A program made the position numbers and the translations under genes. Below the pieces are notes generated by a model, which was not told the origin of the DNA, searched no databases, and was given only the letters and a program-made list of their open reading frames with translations. This document shows, one piece after another, positions 1-8,155 of a stretch of 64,000 nt of DNA (the first letter of the stretch is position 1; the number at the start of each line of letters is the position of its first letter). Location of the stretch: NCBI RefSeq assembly GCF_042653205.1, contig NZ_JBHSHY010000018.1, positions 47,498-111,497 of the forward strand, read 5' to 3'. The DNA comes from Paenibacillus_Z sp042653205 (GTDB lineage: Bacteria; Bacillota; Bacilli; Paenibacillales; Paenibacillaceae).

Positions 1-270
1 CGGGAAGCGGCGGTCATCGGCGTGAAGGACGAATACCGCGGCGAGACGGTTAAGGCGTTCGTCGTGCTGCGCAAGGACGTGACCGTCTCCGCGATGCAGC
101 TCGACCGCTGGTGCCGGGAGCGGCTGGCGGTGTTCAAGGTGCCGCATCTGTACGAATTCCGCGACGCGCTGCCCATGTCCATGATCGGCAAGGTGCTGCG
201 GCGCAAGCTGCAAGAAGAAGAGGAACTGGCCGCGGCCGGGAACGACGAGGGTGGAGGCCATGAAGGATAA
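1..270 (+). CDS. Acyl-CoA synthetase (AMP-binding enzyme), C-terminal fragment
   Basis: This is the last 89 codons of a gene whose start lies before the window. The reading frame is open from base 1. It matches the C-terminal swinging domain of the adenylate-forming acyl-CoA synthetase family, which activates a carboxylic acid with ATP and then forms the CoA thioester. Typical features are the opening AAVIGVKDEYRGETVKAFVV and, near the end, the motif PMSMIGKVLRRKL, in which the Lys of GKVLRR is the residue needed for adenylation. The stop overlaps the start of the next gene, a thioesterase, so the two are probably co-transcribed and act on acyl-CoA. The substrate cannot be told from this fragment. 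Confidence 0.85.
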   Translation, partial: REAAVIGVKDEYRGETVKAFVVLRKDVTVSAMQLDRWCRERLAVFKVPHLYEFRDALPMSMIGKVLRRKLQEEEELAAAGNDEGGGHEG

Positions 271-703
271 CGGGCAGGACCGTCCGAACGGGCCGGACGC
301 GCGATCGGCGCTCGAAGCGCTGGAAGCGGCGGCGAAGAAGTCGTTTTGGGGATATCTGGGCTTTGAACTGGTGACCGCCGGAGAGGGCAAGGCGGTCATC
401 GCGCTGTCGGTAAGGCCTGAGCATCTGAACATGGCCGGCATCGTCCATGGCGGCGTACTGGCGTCCATGCTCGACAATGCCATGGGCCTTGTCGCGATTT
501 TGGCGTGTCCGGGGGACGGGACGGTTACGACCGGACTGAACGTCCATTATTTGCACCCTTCTTCGGAGGGGCGGCTGACCTGCGAGGCGGCGCTGATCCA
601 CCGGTCGCGCCGGACGTTAACGCTCGAGGCGCGGATTGCCGATAATAATGGCGAGCTCTTGGCTTGGGGAAGCGGGACGTTTCGCAGGGTAATCGGATTG
701 TAA
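260..703 (+). CDS. PaaI-type hotdog-fold thioesterase
   Basis: A 147-residue protein of the PaaI/YbdB hotdog thioesterase family, which hydrolyses acyl-CoA thioesters. The core signature is NMAGIVHGGVLASMLDNAMG, with the HGG turn followed by the helix carrying the usual acidic residue. The length fits a single hotdog domain. The start is set at the ATG at 260, preceded by GGTGGAGG; an in-frame GTG lies at 251. The gene overlaps the end of the acyl-CoA synthetase, so a synthetase-thioesterase pair is likely, perhaps for release or proofreading of an acyl-CoA intermediate. The exact substrate is unknown. Confidence 0.85.
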   Translation: MKDNGQDRPNGPDARSALEALEAAAKKSFWGYLGFELVTAGEGKAVIALSVRPEHLNMAGIVHGGVLASMLDNAMGLVAILACPGDGTVTTGLNVHYLHPSSEGRLTCEAALIHRSRRTLTLEARIADNNGELLAWGSGTFRRVIGL

Positions 704-712
704 CATGTTACA
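699..712. repeat. Perfect 14-bp palindrome
   Basis: TGTAACATGTTACA is its own reverse complement and includes the stop codon of the thioesterase gene. It lies 25 bp upstream of the -35 box of the next promoter, so it could be an operator, but no regulator can be assigned. Confidence 0.5.
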
Positions 713-736
713 TTTCCACAGCGGTTGTCCGCCGCA

Positions 737-765
737 TTGAAAGCGTTATTCCTTTCCTCTATAAT
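737..765 (+). promoter_or_regulatory. Predicted sigma-A promoter for the 59-residue protein
   Basis: TTGAAA (737-742) and a perfect TATAAT (760-765) are separated by 17 bp. The start codon of the small membrane protein follows 42 bp downstream, so this is a good candidate for its own promoter. Confidence 0.7.
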
Positions 766-806
766 TAGCCTATATATGGAAATCCAGCGGAGCGAAGGGA
801 GGGCGC

Positions 807-986
807 ATGGTGGTTAGCCCTTGGATAACGACTGCGGTCATCCTGTTCGGCATCCTCGTTGCGATCGTTGGCGTCTTGGCTTACTTGCGCATGTATAAAA
901 GCAGTGCATGGTCGGCCGCGTCAGCGCGTTCGCGGGAGAGGGACATACCCGGCGCCGATTCGACAGAAAACGACAAAAATGGATGA
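807..986 (+). CDS. Small single-pass membrane protein, hypothetical
   Basis: An open frame of 59 codons starting at ATG 807 behind GAAGGGAGGGCGC, a strong ribosome site. Residues 8-26 form one hydrophobic membrane segment (TAVILFGILVAIVGVLAYL), followed by a basic, polar tail ending DSTENDKNG. It has its own predicted promoter. I do not recognise a family. The strong promoter, strong ribosome site and clear membrane segment argue for a real gene. The topology would place the tail in the cytosol by the positive-inside rule. Confidence 0.6.
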   Translation: MVVSPWITTAVILFGILVAIVGVLAYLRMYKSSAWSAASARSRERDIPGADSTENDKNG

Positions 987-1013
987 TTCACAAATAAATA
1001 ATGCCGTGTTCGC

Positions 1014-1042
1014 TTTTATATTCCGATTGAAAATGTTATAAT
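1014..1042 (+). promoter_or_regulatory. Possible promoter in AT-rich gap
   Basis: The gap 987-1172 is much richer in A+T than its surroundings. TATAAT lies at 1037-1042 with TTTTAT 17 bp upstream, and the 62-residue protein gene follows at 1173. The -35 box is weak. Confidence 0.4.
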
Positions 1043-1172
1043 TGATTGATAAATTAGAAAATTTAATATTCAGCTCCATCAAGCTCCGGACTCACCTTTC
1101 ATTAAAGTGGATCGTTCAACATGCTCGCTTTCGGATTGTTAGAACTACCAACCGATGCTAGGAGGGGATTTC

Positions 1173-1361
1173 ATGGCGAAACACAGCCACAATGAAGTCA
1201 AAGAAAGCCTCGTGGAGCTTACGCGCATTTTCCAGCCGAAGGACTCCCGGAAGTTCGTTCGGGATTATATCCGCAAGTATCGCATTACGGGCGGGTATGA
1301 GGAGGAATTGACGCTATTGGTGGAGCATGAAATGGGGCGGCTTCGCTCCTCGGTCAGTTAA
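1173..1361 (+). CDS. Small hypothetical protein, 62 residues
   Basis: Starts at ATG 1173 behind AGGAGGGG. The protein is charged and appears to be mostly helical, with the segments VKESLVELTRIFQP and SRKFVRDYIRKYRITGGYEEEL. It has no membrane segment and no cysteine. A terminator follows within 20 bp of the stop, so it is a self-contained transcription unit together with the upstream AT-rich promoter region. I do not recognise the family. The strong ribosome site and terminator support expression. Confidence 0.65.
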   Translation: MAKHSHNEVKESLVELTRIFQPKDSRKFVRDYIRKYRITGGYEEELTLLVEHEMGRLRSSVS

Positions 1362-1374
1362 TACATTGAAAGAT

Positions 1375-1412
1375 AAGCCTTGCCCGGTACGATAGGGACA
1401 AGGCTTTTTTGT
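1375..1412 (+). terminator. Rho-independent terminator
   Basis: AAGCCTTG and CAAGGCTT pair around a short loop (with additional CCC/GGG pairing) and are followed by TTTTTT. It terminates the 62-residue protein gene. Confidence 0.8.
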
Positions 1413-1464
1413 TGCCCGTCCGATCGCCGGCTGCCCGCGTTCGAGGCGGTTGCCTGGGTTAGTT

Positions 1465-1500
1465 GGCTGCCGCCGTGGTCTTGTCACGCCGGCGGCAGCC
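1465..1500. repeat. 11-bp inverted repeat in a gene-free gap
   Basis: GGCTGCCGCCG at 1465-1475 is matched exactly by its reverse complement at 1490-1500. There is no T-run after it. Apart from this hairpin I see nothing in 1413-1700 except the leader of the next gene. Confidence 0.5.
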
Positions 1501-1712
1501 GCTTTGCACGGGCGGTTTCTTAATGCCATCGATCGATCACGGCAGGCCATGCCGACAGCCTCGGCGCGAATCGATTCGGCCTCCGCCAACCCGGATGATC
1601 CGCGCCTTCGTCTCCGCACGTATCCCCGCTGCGTTTTTGCTGCGTTCTTGCTGCGTTCTCTCCCGTACCCGCGACCGCCGGCTGCCTGCCTCAGGAGCAG
1701 GAGGGATGACCC

Positions 1713-2456
1713 ATGATTCAACTCAAAACGAAGGAGGAGATCGCCCGGATGCGCCGGGCGGGCCGGATCGTCGCGGCCTGCCACCGCGAGATCGGCCGCC
1801 GGCTGCGGCCCGGCGTCACGACGCTCGAGATCGACCGCTTCGCGGAGGCGTTCATGCTCGGCCGCGGCGCGAGGCCCGCGCAGAAGGGCTACCGCAGCTA
1901 CCGGTTCGCGACCTGCGCGTCCGTCAACGACGTGGTCTGCCACGGCTTGCCGACGGACGTCCCGCTGCGCGACGGCGACATCGTCACATTCGACATGGTC
2001 GCGGAGCTGGACGGCTGGATGGCCGATTCCGCTTGGACGTACGCGGTCGGACGGGCGCGTCCGGAGATGACGCGCCTCATGCGCGCGGCGAAGCTGGCGC
2101 TGTACCGGGGCATCCGCCAAGCGACGGCGGGCGCCCGGCTCGGCGACATCGGCAGCGCCGTGCAGACCGTCGCCGAGCGGGGAGGCTACGCCATCGTGGA
2201 GGCGTTCATCGGCCACGGCATCGGCAAGCGGATGCACGAGGACCCGCAGGTGCTGCACACGGGCAAGGCCGGCACCGGCAAGAAGCTGCGGGAGGGCATG
2301 GTCATCACCATCGAGCCGATTCTCGTGACGGGCCGGCCGAACGTCGTCGTCGACGCGGACGGCTGGACGGCCCGCACGTTCGACGGCTCCCGCGGCGTGC
2401 AGTACGAGCATACGGTCGCGATCACGGCAGCCGGTCCGCTCATCTTGACGGAGTGA
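1713..2456 (+). CDS. map: Methionine aminopeptidase, type I, probable second copy
   Basis: A 247-residue type I methionine aminopeptidase, a cytosolic metalloenzyme that removes the N-terminal Met from new proteins. Metal-ligand regions are visible: DGDIVTFDMVAEL with a downstream Asp, GHGIGKRMHEDPQVLH, TIEPILVTG and QYEHTVAIT. The usual HGDTS-like segment reads MADSAWTY here. The start has an upstream GGAGGGATGACCC. In Firmicutes the housekeeping map gene normally sits with secY and adk among ribosomal protein genes. This copy stands alone beside germination genes, so it may be an accessory paralogue like B. subtilis YflG. That reading rests on context and was not tested. Confidence 0.88.
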   Translation: MIQLKTKEEIARMRRAGRIVAACHREIGRRLRPGVTTLEIDRFAEAFMLGRGARPAQKGYRSYRFATCASVNDVVCHGLPTDVPLRDGDIVTFDMVAELDGWMADSAWTYAVGRARPEMTRLMRAAKLALYRGIRQATAGARLGDIGSAVQTVAERGGYAIVEAFIGHGIGKRMHEDPQVLHTGKAGTGKKLREGMVITIEPILVTGRPNVVVDADGWTARTFDGSRGVQYEHTVAITAAGPLILTE

Positions 2457-2457
2457 C

Positions 2458-3555
2458 TCATTTCATCTTGCCGACGTTGTCGATCGTCATCCGGATGCGG
2501 CATTCCACGTCGACGTTCGGATAGCGCGCCTCCCAGTCCGTTTTGCGCCAGGCGGCGTAGCCCATATGATTGCGCACGTAGGTGCCGATGCCCGCGCCGT
2601 CGGCGCCTTTCGCCTGCATCCGCTTCATGACGCGATCCGCCTCCTCCGACAGATACGCCCCTGCCTTAGCCTCCAGCTGCTTCACGTTCTCCTGTCTGCC
2701 GAGGTCGAGTCCGCCCATGTATTCCAGCACCGAGCCGTGCAGCCCCGCGCTGATGATCACTTTCGTCGTGTTGCCCGTCCCGGTTACGCGGACGTCGCGC
2801 TTGCTGATGAGCGACGTAATGAAGACGTTTCCTCCTCCCTTCGGCAGCGTGAAGGCAAGTTCGCCCTGTCTGAAATTGCCGCGCAGAACGGCGAAGATCA
2901 TCGCGTCCTTCGGCGGCAGCCGATCAACGTAGCGGTCGTGCTTGAACAAGGCGATGCCGTCGGTGACGATGTTCTCGCCCGACTGGCGCAGGAGGGGCGC
3001 GACGGGGTCGATGCCGTCGTCGAAGTAGTCGCGTACGAACTGATGGAGCGTGGACTTTGGGATGGAATGCATGCTGGCTTCCTTCTCGAGCATCCGTTCG
3101 ATGTAGCGGTCCGTCCGCGGATGCTGGCTGTACCGCCGGTTCAGCAGCTCCTCGGCGTCTCCGTTCACAACGGCGATCTTCATGAGCGGCGAGATGGCCG
3201 GGTCGCGCACTTGCGTATCGAGGTGATGGCCGATGCCTGCCTGGACGAACGACTTGCCGAGCAGCGTGACGCGCAGCTGGCCGCTGACGAGCTGCAGACT
3301 GGTCTGCCTCGACAGCTCGATCCTCGCCAGCTTGCTGGTGCGGGCCGTCGTGCGGAGCACTTCCCGCTGCTCGCTGGATTCCGCGTCGAGGCGCGGGATG
3401 GCGACAGCGATTTTCAACTCGCCGTTCGGCATGAGGTCGTAGCTGGTCGTCTGGATGAAGCCGATGTTCTCCAGCACCCGCTGGTCGCCGCAGCCCCCAA
3501 TCAGAACCGCGGCGGCGAGCGCGAGGAGCGCGGACCGGCGGCGGAGATTACGCAC
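2458..3555 (-). CDS. gerC: Ger(x)C-family spore germination lipoprotein
   Basis: A 365-residue GerAC/GerBC/GerKC-type lipoprotein, the third subunit of a nutrient germinant receptor in the spore inner membrane. The N-terminus is basic then hydrophobic and ends in a lipobox (LIGGCGD), followed by RVLENIGFIQTTSYD, typical of the family start. The start is GTG at 3555, with AAGGAGG nine bases upstream. It overlaps the end of gerB by 8 bp, so translation is coupled. It is the last gene of gerA-gerB-gerC and converges on map with no clear terminator between them. Expression in the forespore is expected for the family but I could not find a clear sigma-G promoter. Confidence 0.92.
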   Translation of the reverse strand: MRNLRRRSALLALAAAVLIGGCGDQRVLENIGFIQTTSYDLMPNGELKIAVAIPRLDAESSEQREVLRTTARTSKLARIELSRQTSLQLVSGQLRVTLLGKSFVQAGIGHHLDTQVRDPAISPLMKIAVVNGDAEELLNRRYSQHPRTDRYIERMLEKEASMHSIPKSTLHQFVRDYFDDGIDPVAPLLRQSGENIVTDGIALFKHDRYVDRLPPKDAMIFAVLRGNFRQGELAFTLPKGGGNVFITSLISKRDVRVTGTGNTTKVIISAGLHGSVLEYMGGLDLGRQENVKQLEAKAGAYLSEEADRVMKRMQAKGADGAGIGTYVRNHMGYAAWRKTDWEARYPNVDVECRIRMTIDNVGKMK

Positions 3556-4639
3556 CGGCGGAAGCCTCCTTCTCTCGGCGGATCAGGAGCAGGACGATCA
3601 GGAAGAGCGGCAGGCCGAACGAGATGCCGATCTCGATCCGGCTGAACAGCGTCAGCCATTGATCGACGTTGCCGATCGTATCCGGAATCAGGCCGATCAG
3701 GAACGCCCCGGCGACGAGCGCCGCGCCCCGGTACTCGGGCTTGATCTTCGGGAGCAGCCTGCCGCTTGCTTCGTTCGACGCCCAGAAGTACATCGACGTG
3801 GTGGTCAGCATCGTGAACAACAGCAGGCCGTACAGCACGTTCTCGATCCTTTCGATGAAGGGGAACTTGATGAAGGCGAACATGTCGATTAGCGGGTACT
3901 GCATCTGCTGCAATTGATGGAGACCGAAGAAGCCGAGCACGAGGAAGCAGATGTACGCGTAGCTGAGCAGGACGAGCACGTTCGCCCATATCGCCAGCTT
4001 GACCGGCTTCGCGGAACGGTCGACCTGTCCGAACAGCAGGAGGACGAGCTCGTAGCCGAGGAACGCGGTATAGATGTCGACGATGCCCGAGGGCTGGTAA
4101 TTTCCGCCCTGCAGCAGAAACGGCGTCAATCGGGACCAGTTGAAATTGTTGAAGAACGTGCACGATAACGGATACATCCAGACCGTCAAGTAGAAAAAGA
4201 CCGTACTCGCCTTGGCGATCGTATAGACGCCTTTCGTGAACAGCATGAACCCGAGCACGTCGATGACGAGCTTGAACCAGATCGAATTGGTCGTGGGGAA
4301 GGCGATCATTTGGAAGATCAGCACGTATTCCATGATGACGAGGCAGGCCAGCATGCTCCATACCGAGATGAATAGGAGATAGAGCGGCGCGAGCAGCGGC
4401 TTGGGCAGCCGCCGTTCCATGATGTCGAAGATCGACTGCCCCCGTCCCATGCGGTGAACGAGACCGATCAGCAGCAGGTTGACCGTGACGACGGTGGCAT
4501 AGGCAGGCAGCGCCAGCCAGCCGTTGTAGCCGAACGTGACCGCGAGCAATTGGCCGAGGGACAGGACGGCGACACCCGTCTGCGTCATGTAAATCAGGAC
4601 CAGCGTGTGAAAGGAGGCTAGTTTCTCCTTGACGGCCAT
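3548..4639 (-). CDS. gerB: GerB-family germination permease subunit
   Basis: A 363-residue integral membrane protein of the GerAB/GerBB family, related to amino-acid permeases, which forms the germinant-sensing B subunit of the receptor. About ten hydrophobic segments run through the protein, starting with LVLIYMTQTGVAVLSLGQLL and ending with IGISFGLPLFLIVLLLI. The start could be ATG 4639 or the TTG just before it at 4642; an AGGAGG lies 10 bases before the TTG. It sits 17 bp after gerA and overlaps gerC. The germinant cannot be predicted from the sequence. Confidence 0.92.
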   Translation of the reverse strand: MAVKEKLASFHTLVLIYMTQTGVAVLSLGQLLAVTFGYNGWLALPAYATVVTVNLLLIGLVHRMGRGQSIFDIMERRLPKPLLAPLYLLFISVWSMLACLVIMEYVLIFQMIAFPTTNSIWFKLVIDVLGFMLFTKGVYTIAKASTVFFYLTVWMYPLSCTFFNNFNWSRLTPFLLQGGNYQPSGIVDIYTAFLGYELVLLLFGQVDRSAKPVKLAIWANVLVLLSYAYICFLVLGFFGLHQLQQMQYPLIDMFAFIKFPFIERIENVLYGLLLFTMLTTTSMYFWASNEASGRLLPKIKPEYRGAALVAGAFLIGLIPDTIGNVDQWLTLFSRIEIGISFGLPLFLIVLLLIRREKEASAGA

Positions 4640-4656
4640 CAATGCGAAAACGCCTC

Positions 4657-6084
4657 CTACTTTTTCATTCTGACGTGCACCGGATTCGCAGGTTTCGCTT
4701 GCGACGGCCGTTTCTTCAACAGCTTGAAGGGCGCGCGGACGAAGACGTCCAGCCAGTCGGTCGGCTTATGCGGCGCGATCGGCGTCATGTACGAGGTATT
4801 CAGGCTCGTCAGATAGCTTAAATGAATGATGAGATACGCAATGCCGATCGTGATGCCGAGATTGCCCCAGATGCCGGCCAGGATGATCAGGCCGAAGCGA
4901 ATCAGGCGGAGGGACGCGCTCATGATGTAGCTCGGCATGACGAACGAAGCTATCGCGGAGGACGCGACGACGATGATCAGGATGTTGCTCGTGAAGCCGG
5001 CCTGAACGGCGGCTTGGCCGATGACGATACCGCCGACGATGCCGATCGTTTGGCCGATCTTGGTCGGCAGCCGGGCGCCTGCTTCGCGGAGAAATTCGAT
5101 GACCGCTTCCATGAACAGCGACTCGAATACCGGCGGGAACGGCACGCGGCTGCGCGACTCCGACAGGGTCAGCAGCATGTTTTGCGGGATCATCTCGTAG
5201 TGGAACGTCGTCACGGATACATAGAAGCAGGTGAACAAAATAGTGATAACGAACGACACGAACCGCAAGATCCGCGTAGCCGTGCCGAGCGACCAGCGCT
5301 GGTAATAATCGTCGGAGGACGTGAAAAATTCAAAGAACGACGTCGGCGCGCTGAAAGCGTACGGGCTGCCGTCCATGATGCCGACGATCCGGCCCGCGAC
5401 GAGCTTGGAAGCGATCGCGTCGGGGCGTTCCGTCGTGAAAAACTGCGGAAAGAGGGATACCGGCCTGTCGTCGATTAGCTGAACGAGCATGTTCGTGTCG
5501 TGCACGGCGTCGATCTCGATCGCTTGGATGCGGCGCTTCAGCTCGGCCACGTTGTCCGCATTGGCGATATCGGCGACGTAGAGCAGGTAGACGTCCGTTT
5601 TCGTGATTTCCCCGACGCGGAAGCGCAGGCACTTCAAATGGGAGCTGCGCACGCGCCGGCGAATGAGGGCGAGCGTCTCCCAGGCGGGCTCCGAAAACGC
5701 CTCATGCGGCCCAGTGATCGTCGTCTCGGTCTCCGATTGGCTGATCTGCCGGCCCTTCGGGCTGTACAGATCGACGATGTAGACGTCGCTCTGATGGAAG
5801 AGTGCGATGCTCCCGCTCAGGATATCTTCAACGATCTGCTTGTTCTCGCGCTTCCGCTCGAAAGACAGTCGGCCGAGCACATCCAGCAGCTTGCCTTCGG
5901 GCGCCGACAGGAGCGGAGAGAGAACCTCGCGGTCCAGCTTCTGGCTGTCGATCATGTGGCTGAAGAACAATAGATCGATGTTCAGCCGCGCGAAGGTCAA
6001 ACGCTTGAAGTCCGCGCAGTCGTCGAACTGCTGCGCGATATGGGACAGTTGTGGCCGGTCCTGCCGTTGCTCCTGCTGCTCCAT
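4657..6084 (-). CDS. gerA: GerA-family spore germination protein, A subunit
   Basis: A 475-residue GerAA-type protein, the A subunit of the spore germinant receptor. It has a long soluble N-terminal half (from the start to about residue 265) and a C-terminal half with several membrane segments, including LRFVSFVITILFTCFYVSV and TSNILIIVVASSAIASFVM. The family signature PFPPVFESLFMEAVIEFLRE is present. The frame stays open further upstream, but ATG 6084 is chosen because AGGTGGG lies just before it and the protein then matches the usual family length. The C-terminal tail is basic (LLKKRPSQAK). It is the first gene of the ger operon. Confidence 0.93.
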   Translation of the reverse strand: MEQQEQRQDRPQLSHIAQQFDDCADFKRLTFARLNIDLLFFSHMIDSQKLDREVLSPLLSAPEGKLLDVLGRLSFERKRENKQIVEDILSGSIALFHQSDVYIVDLYSPKGRQISQSETETTITGPHEAFSEPAWETLALIRRRVRSSHLKCLRFRVGEITKTDVYLLYVADIANADNVAELKRRIQAIEIDAVHDTNMLVQLIDDRPVSLFPQFFTTERPDAIASKLVAGRIVGIMDGSPYAFSAPTSFFEFFTSSDDYYQRWSLGTATRILRFVSFVITILFTCFYVSVTTFHYEMIPQNMLLTLSESRSRVPFPPVFESLFMEAVIEFLREAGARLPTKIGQTIGIVGGIVIGQAAVQAGFTSNILIIVVASSAIASFVMPSYIMSASLRLIRFGLIILAGIWGNLGITIGIAYLIIHLSYLTSLNTSYMTPIAPHKPTDWLDVFVRAPFKLLKKRPSQAKPANPVHVRMKK

Positions 6085-6335
6085 ATTCCCACCTGCACTG
6101 TTCGATATCGGTATGGTTTCAGCGTTTCCTTCGACTGGCAATTTATACGGAATTCTCCGGAAACGGGCGGTCGGACGGAGAAGCGGCAAAGGACCGCATT
6201 TCGCGCGGTTGTTTCGTTGTATCGCCTTCGTTTCATCGTGCAGGGCACGTGGCCTTCGCCGTGAATTCGGCCGGGCGGTACATATTTTTGGAAGATGCGG
6301 CCATACTAGCCAAAACAAGAGGAGGTTTTTGCCAA

Positions 6336-6980
6336 ATGTGCCAAGCTATCTCCATCGCGGCCGCGTCTTCCGAGCTGACCGAGCGATTCGCGCTCGACAA
6401 CGTGCTGTTCCACACCGCCGGCCGGTATGAAATTTTTCCGACGGAGTCGATATCGGCGATTATTCACCATAAGAACGAACGGGTGTTGGACGAATTCCGC
6501 TGGGGCATGGTCCCGTATTGGGCGAAGGATTCCGTGCGCATGGACAGCCTGAAGCTGTTCGACAAGCCCATCTACGAGCGGATCGCGGCCAAGCAGCGCT
6601 GCATTATTCCGTGCACCGGCTTTTACGTGGAGCGGACCGAAGGCAAGGTGACGGAGCGCTTCAAAATCACAATGCGCAGCGGCACGTTCGCTATCGCCGG
6701 CCTGTACGACGTCTTCCGCCAAGCGTCGGGCGACGAGATGCGCACCTGCACGATGCTCATGACCAAGTCGAACGGCCTCATCGCTCCGTTTCAGCCGCAA
6801 ATGCCCGCCATCCTGGAGCCGGAGGACATCGACGATTGGCTGACCCGCGGCGCCCGTTCGCCGTTCGAGCTGAAGAACATGCTCCGCATGATGGAATCCG
6901 TGCGCATGCTCGCGATCCCGCTCACGCCGACCGGCGAAGCGGACCTCGAATTCGAAGCGCCGCGGACGGAAACGGTGTAG
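6336..6980 (+). CDS. SRAP (YedK/HMCES-like) family protein, divergent
   Basis: A 214-residue member of the SOS-response-associated peptidase family, whose typical members cross-link to abasic sites in single-stranded DNA through Cys2. Cys2 is present (MCQAIS), as is the family core FRWGMVPYWAKD, RCIIPCTGFYVE and FAIAGLYDVF. Against typical members two catalytic motifs are altered. The NARxET segment is missing (the region reads MDSLKLFDKPIYER), and the HxRMP histidine is replaced (QPQMP). The Glu after GFY is shifted by one residue. The start at ATG 6336 follows AGAGGAGG and is fixed by the need to place Cys at position 2. It is divergent from gerA, with about 250 bp between them. Confidence 0.85.
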   Translation: MCQAISIAAASSELTERFALDNVLFHTAGRYEIFPTESISAIIHHKNERVLDEFRWGMVPYWAKDSVRMDSLKLFDKPIYERIAAKQRCIIPCTGFYVERTEGKVTERFKITMRSGTFAIAGLYDVFRQASGDEMRTCTMLMTKSNGLIAPFQPQMPAILEPEDIDDWLTRGARSPFELKNMLRMMESVRMLAIPLTPTGEADLEFEAPRTETV

Positions 6981-7096
6981 CATTAGGGGTAGCGTAAGGG
7001 ATGGAAACGGTGTAGCGTATGGGACAGATGAGAGCCTCCGGGCCGCTTGATCGCGGTTTTGGAGGCTTTTTCGTGTGCGCTCTGGGCGGAGCTGGG

Positions 7097-7310
7097 GATG
7101 GCGGGGCGGAGGCGCACGGGGGCGGGACGCAGGATGGCGCTGGATGGCGGAGGCGAGGAGCGGCGCCCAGGACAGGCAGAGCTGGGGGCGGAGGGCGCCA
7201 GGGATGGCGGGGCGGCGGCGCACGGGGGCGGGGCGGAGGATGATGGCGCAGGATGGCGGAGGCGAGGAGCGGCGCCCAGGACAGGCGGAGCTGGGGGCGG
7301 CGGTGCCAGG
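7097..7310. repeat. Tandem repeat, about 106-bp unit, two copies plus a partial third
   Basis: The unit starts GATGGCGGGGCGG at 7097 and again at 7203. Both copies contain GGCGGAGGCGAGGAGCGGCG followed by CCCAGGACAGGC, and end in GCCAGG. The second copy is about 108 bp and is followed by a decayed third start (GATAGCGGGAGCC) at 7311. Confidence 0.8.
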
Positions 7311-7596
7311 GATAGCGGGAGCCAGGGACGGCCGGAGCCTAGGGTGGCGGGAGCCGGCAGCGGCGGAACTGGGGACAGTCAGGCCGAGGTTGACGATGGG
7401 AGCCGGGATGGGGGGCGCCTCGAGCGATCCCACCCTCGGACAGTGAGCCCCGCCAGTACGCGTGCCTGTCGGCACCTCGCTCCGCGGACCTTTCGCCCTG
7501 TTGAGTCAACCCCGCCAGCGTACCGCCTGGCCGCCCTCCCGCCCCTTCGGCGGCTCATTCCACCATCGTTTCACCTGGATTGCTGATGCTTTGCGG

Positions 7597-7783
7597 ACAG
7601 GAGATCCGCTATTTCGGCGTTTCGGCGGGTTTTTCGCGTTTGGCGGCCACAGGAGCGCTTATTGGCTCCGAAAAGCTGGTTGAAGTGGGCGAATACGACG
7701 AATAGCGGCACGTGTGGCCGCTCAATTGGCTAGGAGGCCGAAATTGGCGGAATAGCGGTTCCTGTGTCCGCGAAATTAGCGGA
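7597..7783. repeat. Four copies of a short ATAGCGG...TGTCCGC repeat, two in each direction
   Basis: Forward copies start at about 7702 (AATAGCGGCACGTGTGGCCG) and 7751 (AATAGCGGTTCCTGTGTCCG). Reverse-strand copies lie at about 7597-7618 and 7643-7668. Each pairs GCGG with CCGC across a short spacer, so each copy could fold as a small hairpin. The two reverse copies precede the two forward copies. Confidence 0.6.
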
Positions 7784-8155
7784 ATTTCGTGCGCTTAAGC
7801 TGGGGGAACATCCGGATGGCGGAGTTACTCGGAGCGACGCGCAGGACGGCTCGCCGGAGTCACCCAGCGATTCTTCCGGCCCGGCTCGCCGGAGCGTCCG
7901 GCTGGTGGAGACACCGGCGATTCGTCATAGCCCGGCTCGTCGGAGCGGGGCCGCCCGGCGATTCGCTCTGGCGCGGCGCCGTCTCGCCGGCGGCTCCGGT
8001 TGACGGAGTCACTCGGGAGCGACGCTCTGGCCGTCTCGCCGGAGCGTCCGGATGGCGGAGTCACCCGGGAGCGCCGCCCTCTCGCCGGCCGCCGGCGCCG
8101 CCCGGCCCAACGCACCGGCCCGGATCGGCCACCGGAGCGGCCCTGCCGCGCCCCT

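Noticed and set aside
6085..6318. N-terminal extension of gerA from 6318
   Set aside because: The extra 78 residues do not look like the family and have no ribosome site. ATG 6084 has one.
7097..7310. 106-bp repeats considered as coding repeats or an RNA
   Set aside because: The unit is not a multiple of three, so the frame changes between copies, and no ribosome site or start pattern supports a protein. No RNA fold is evident by eye.
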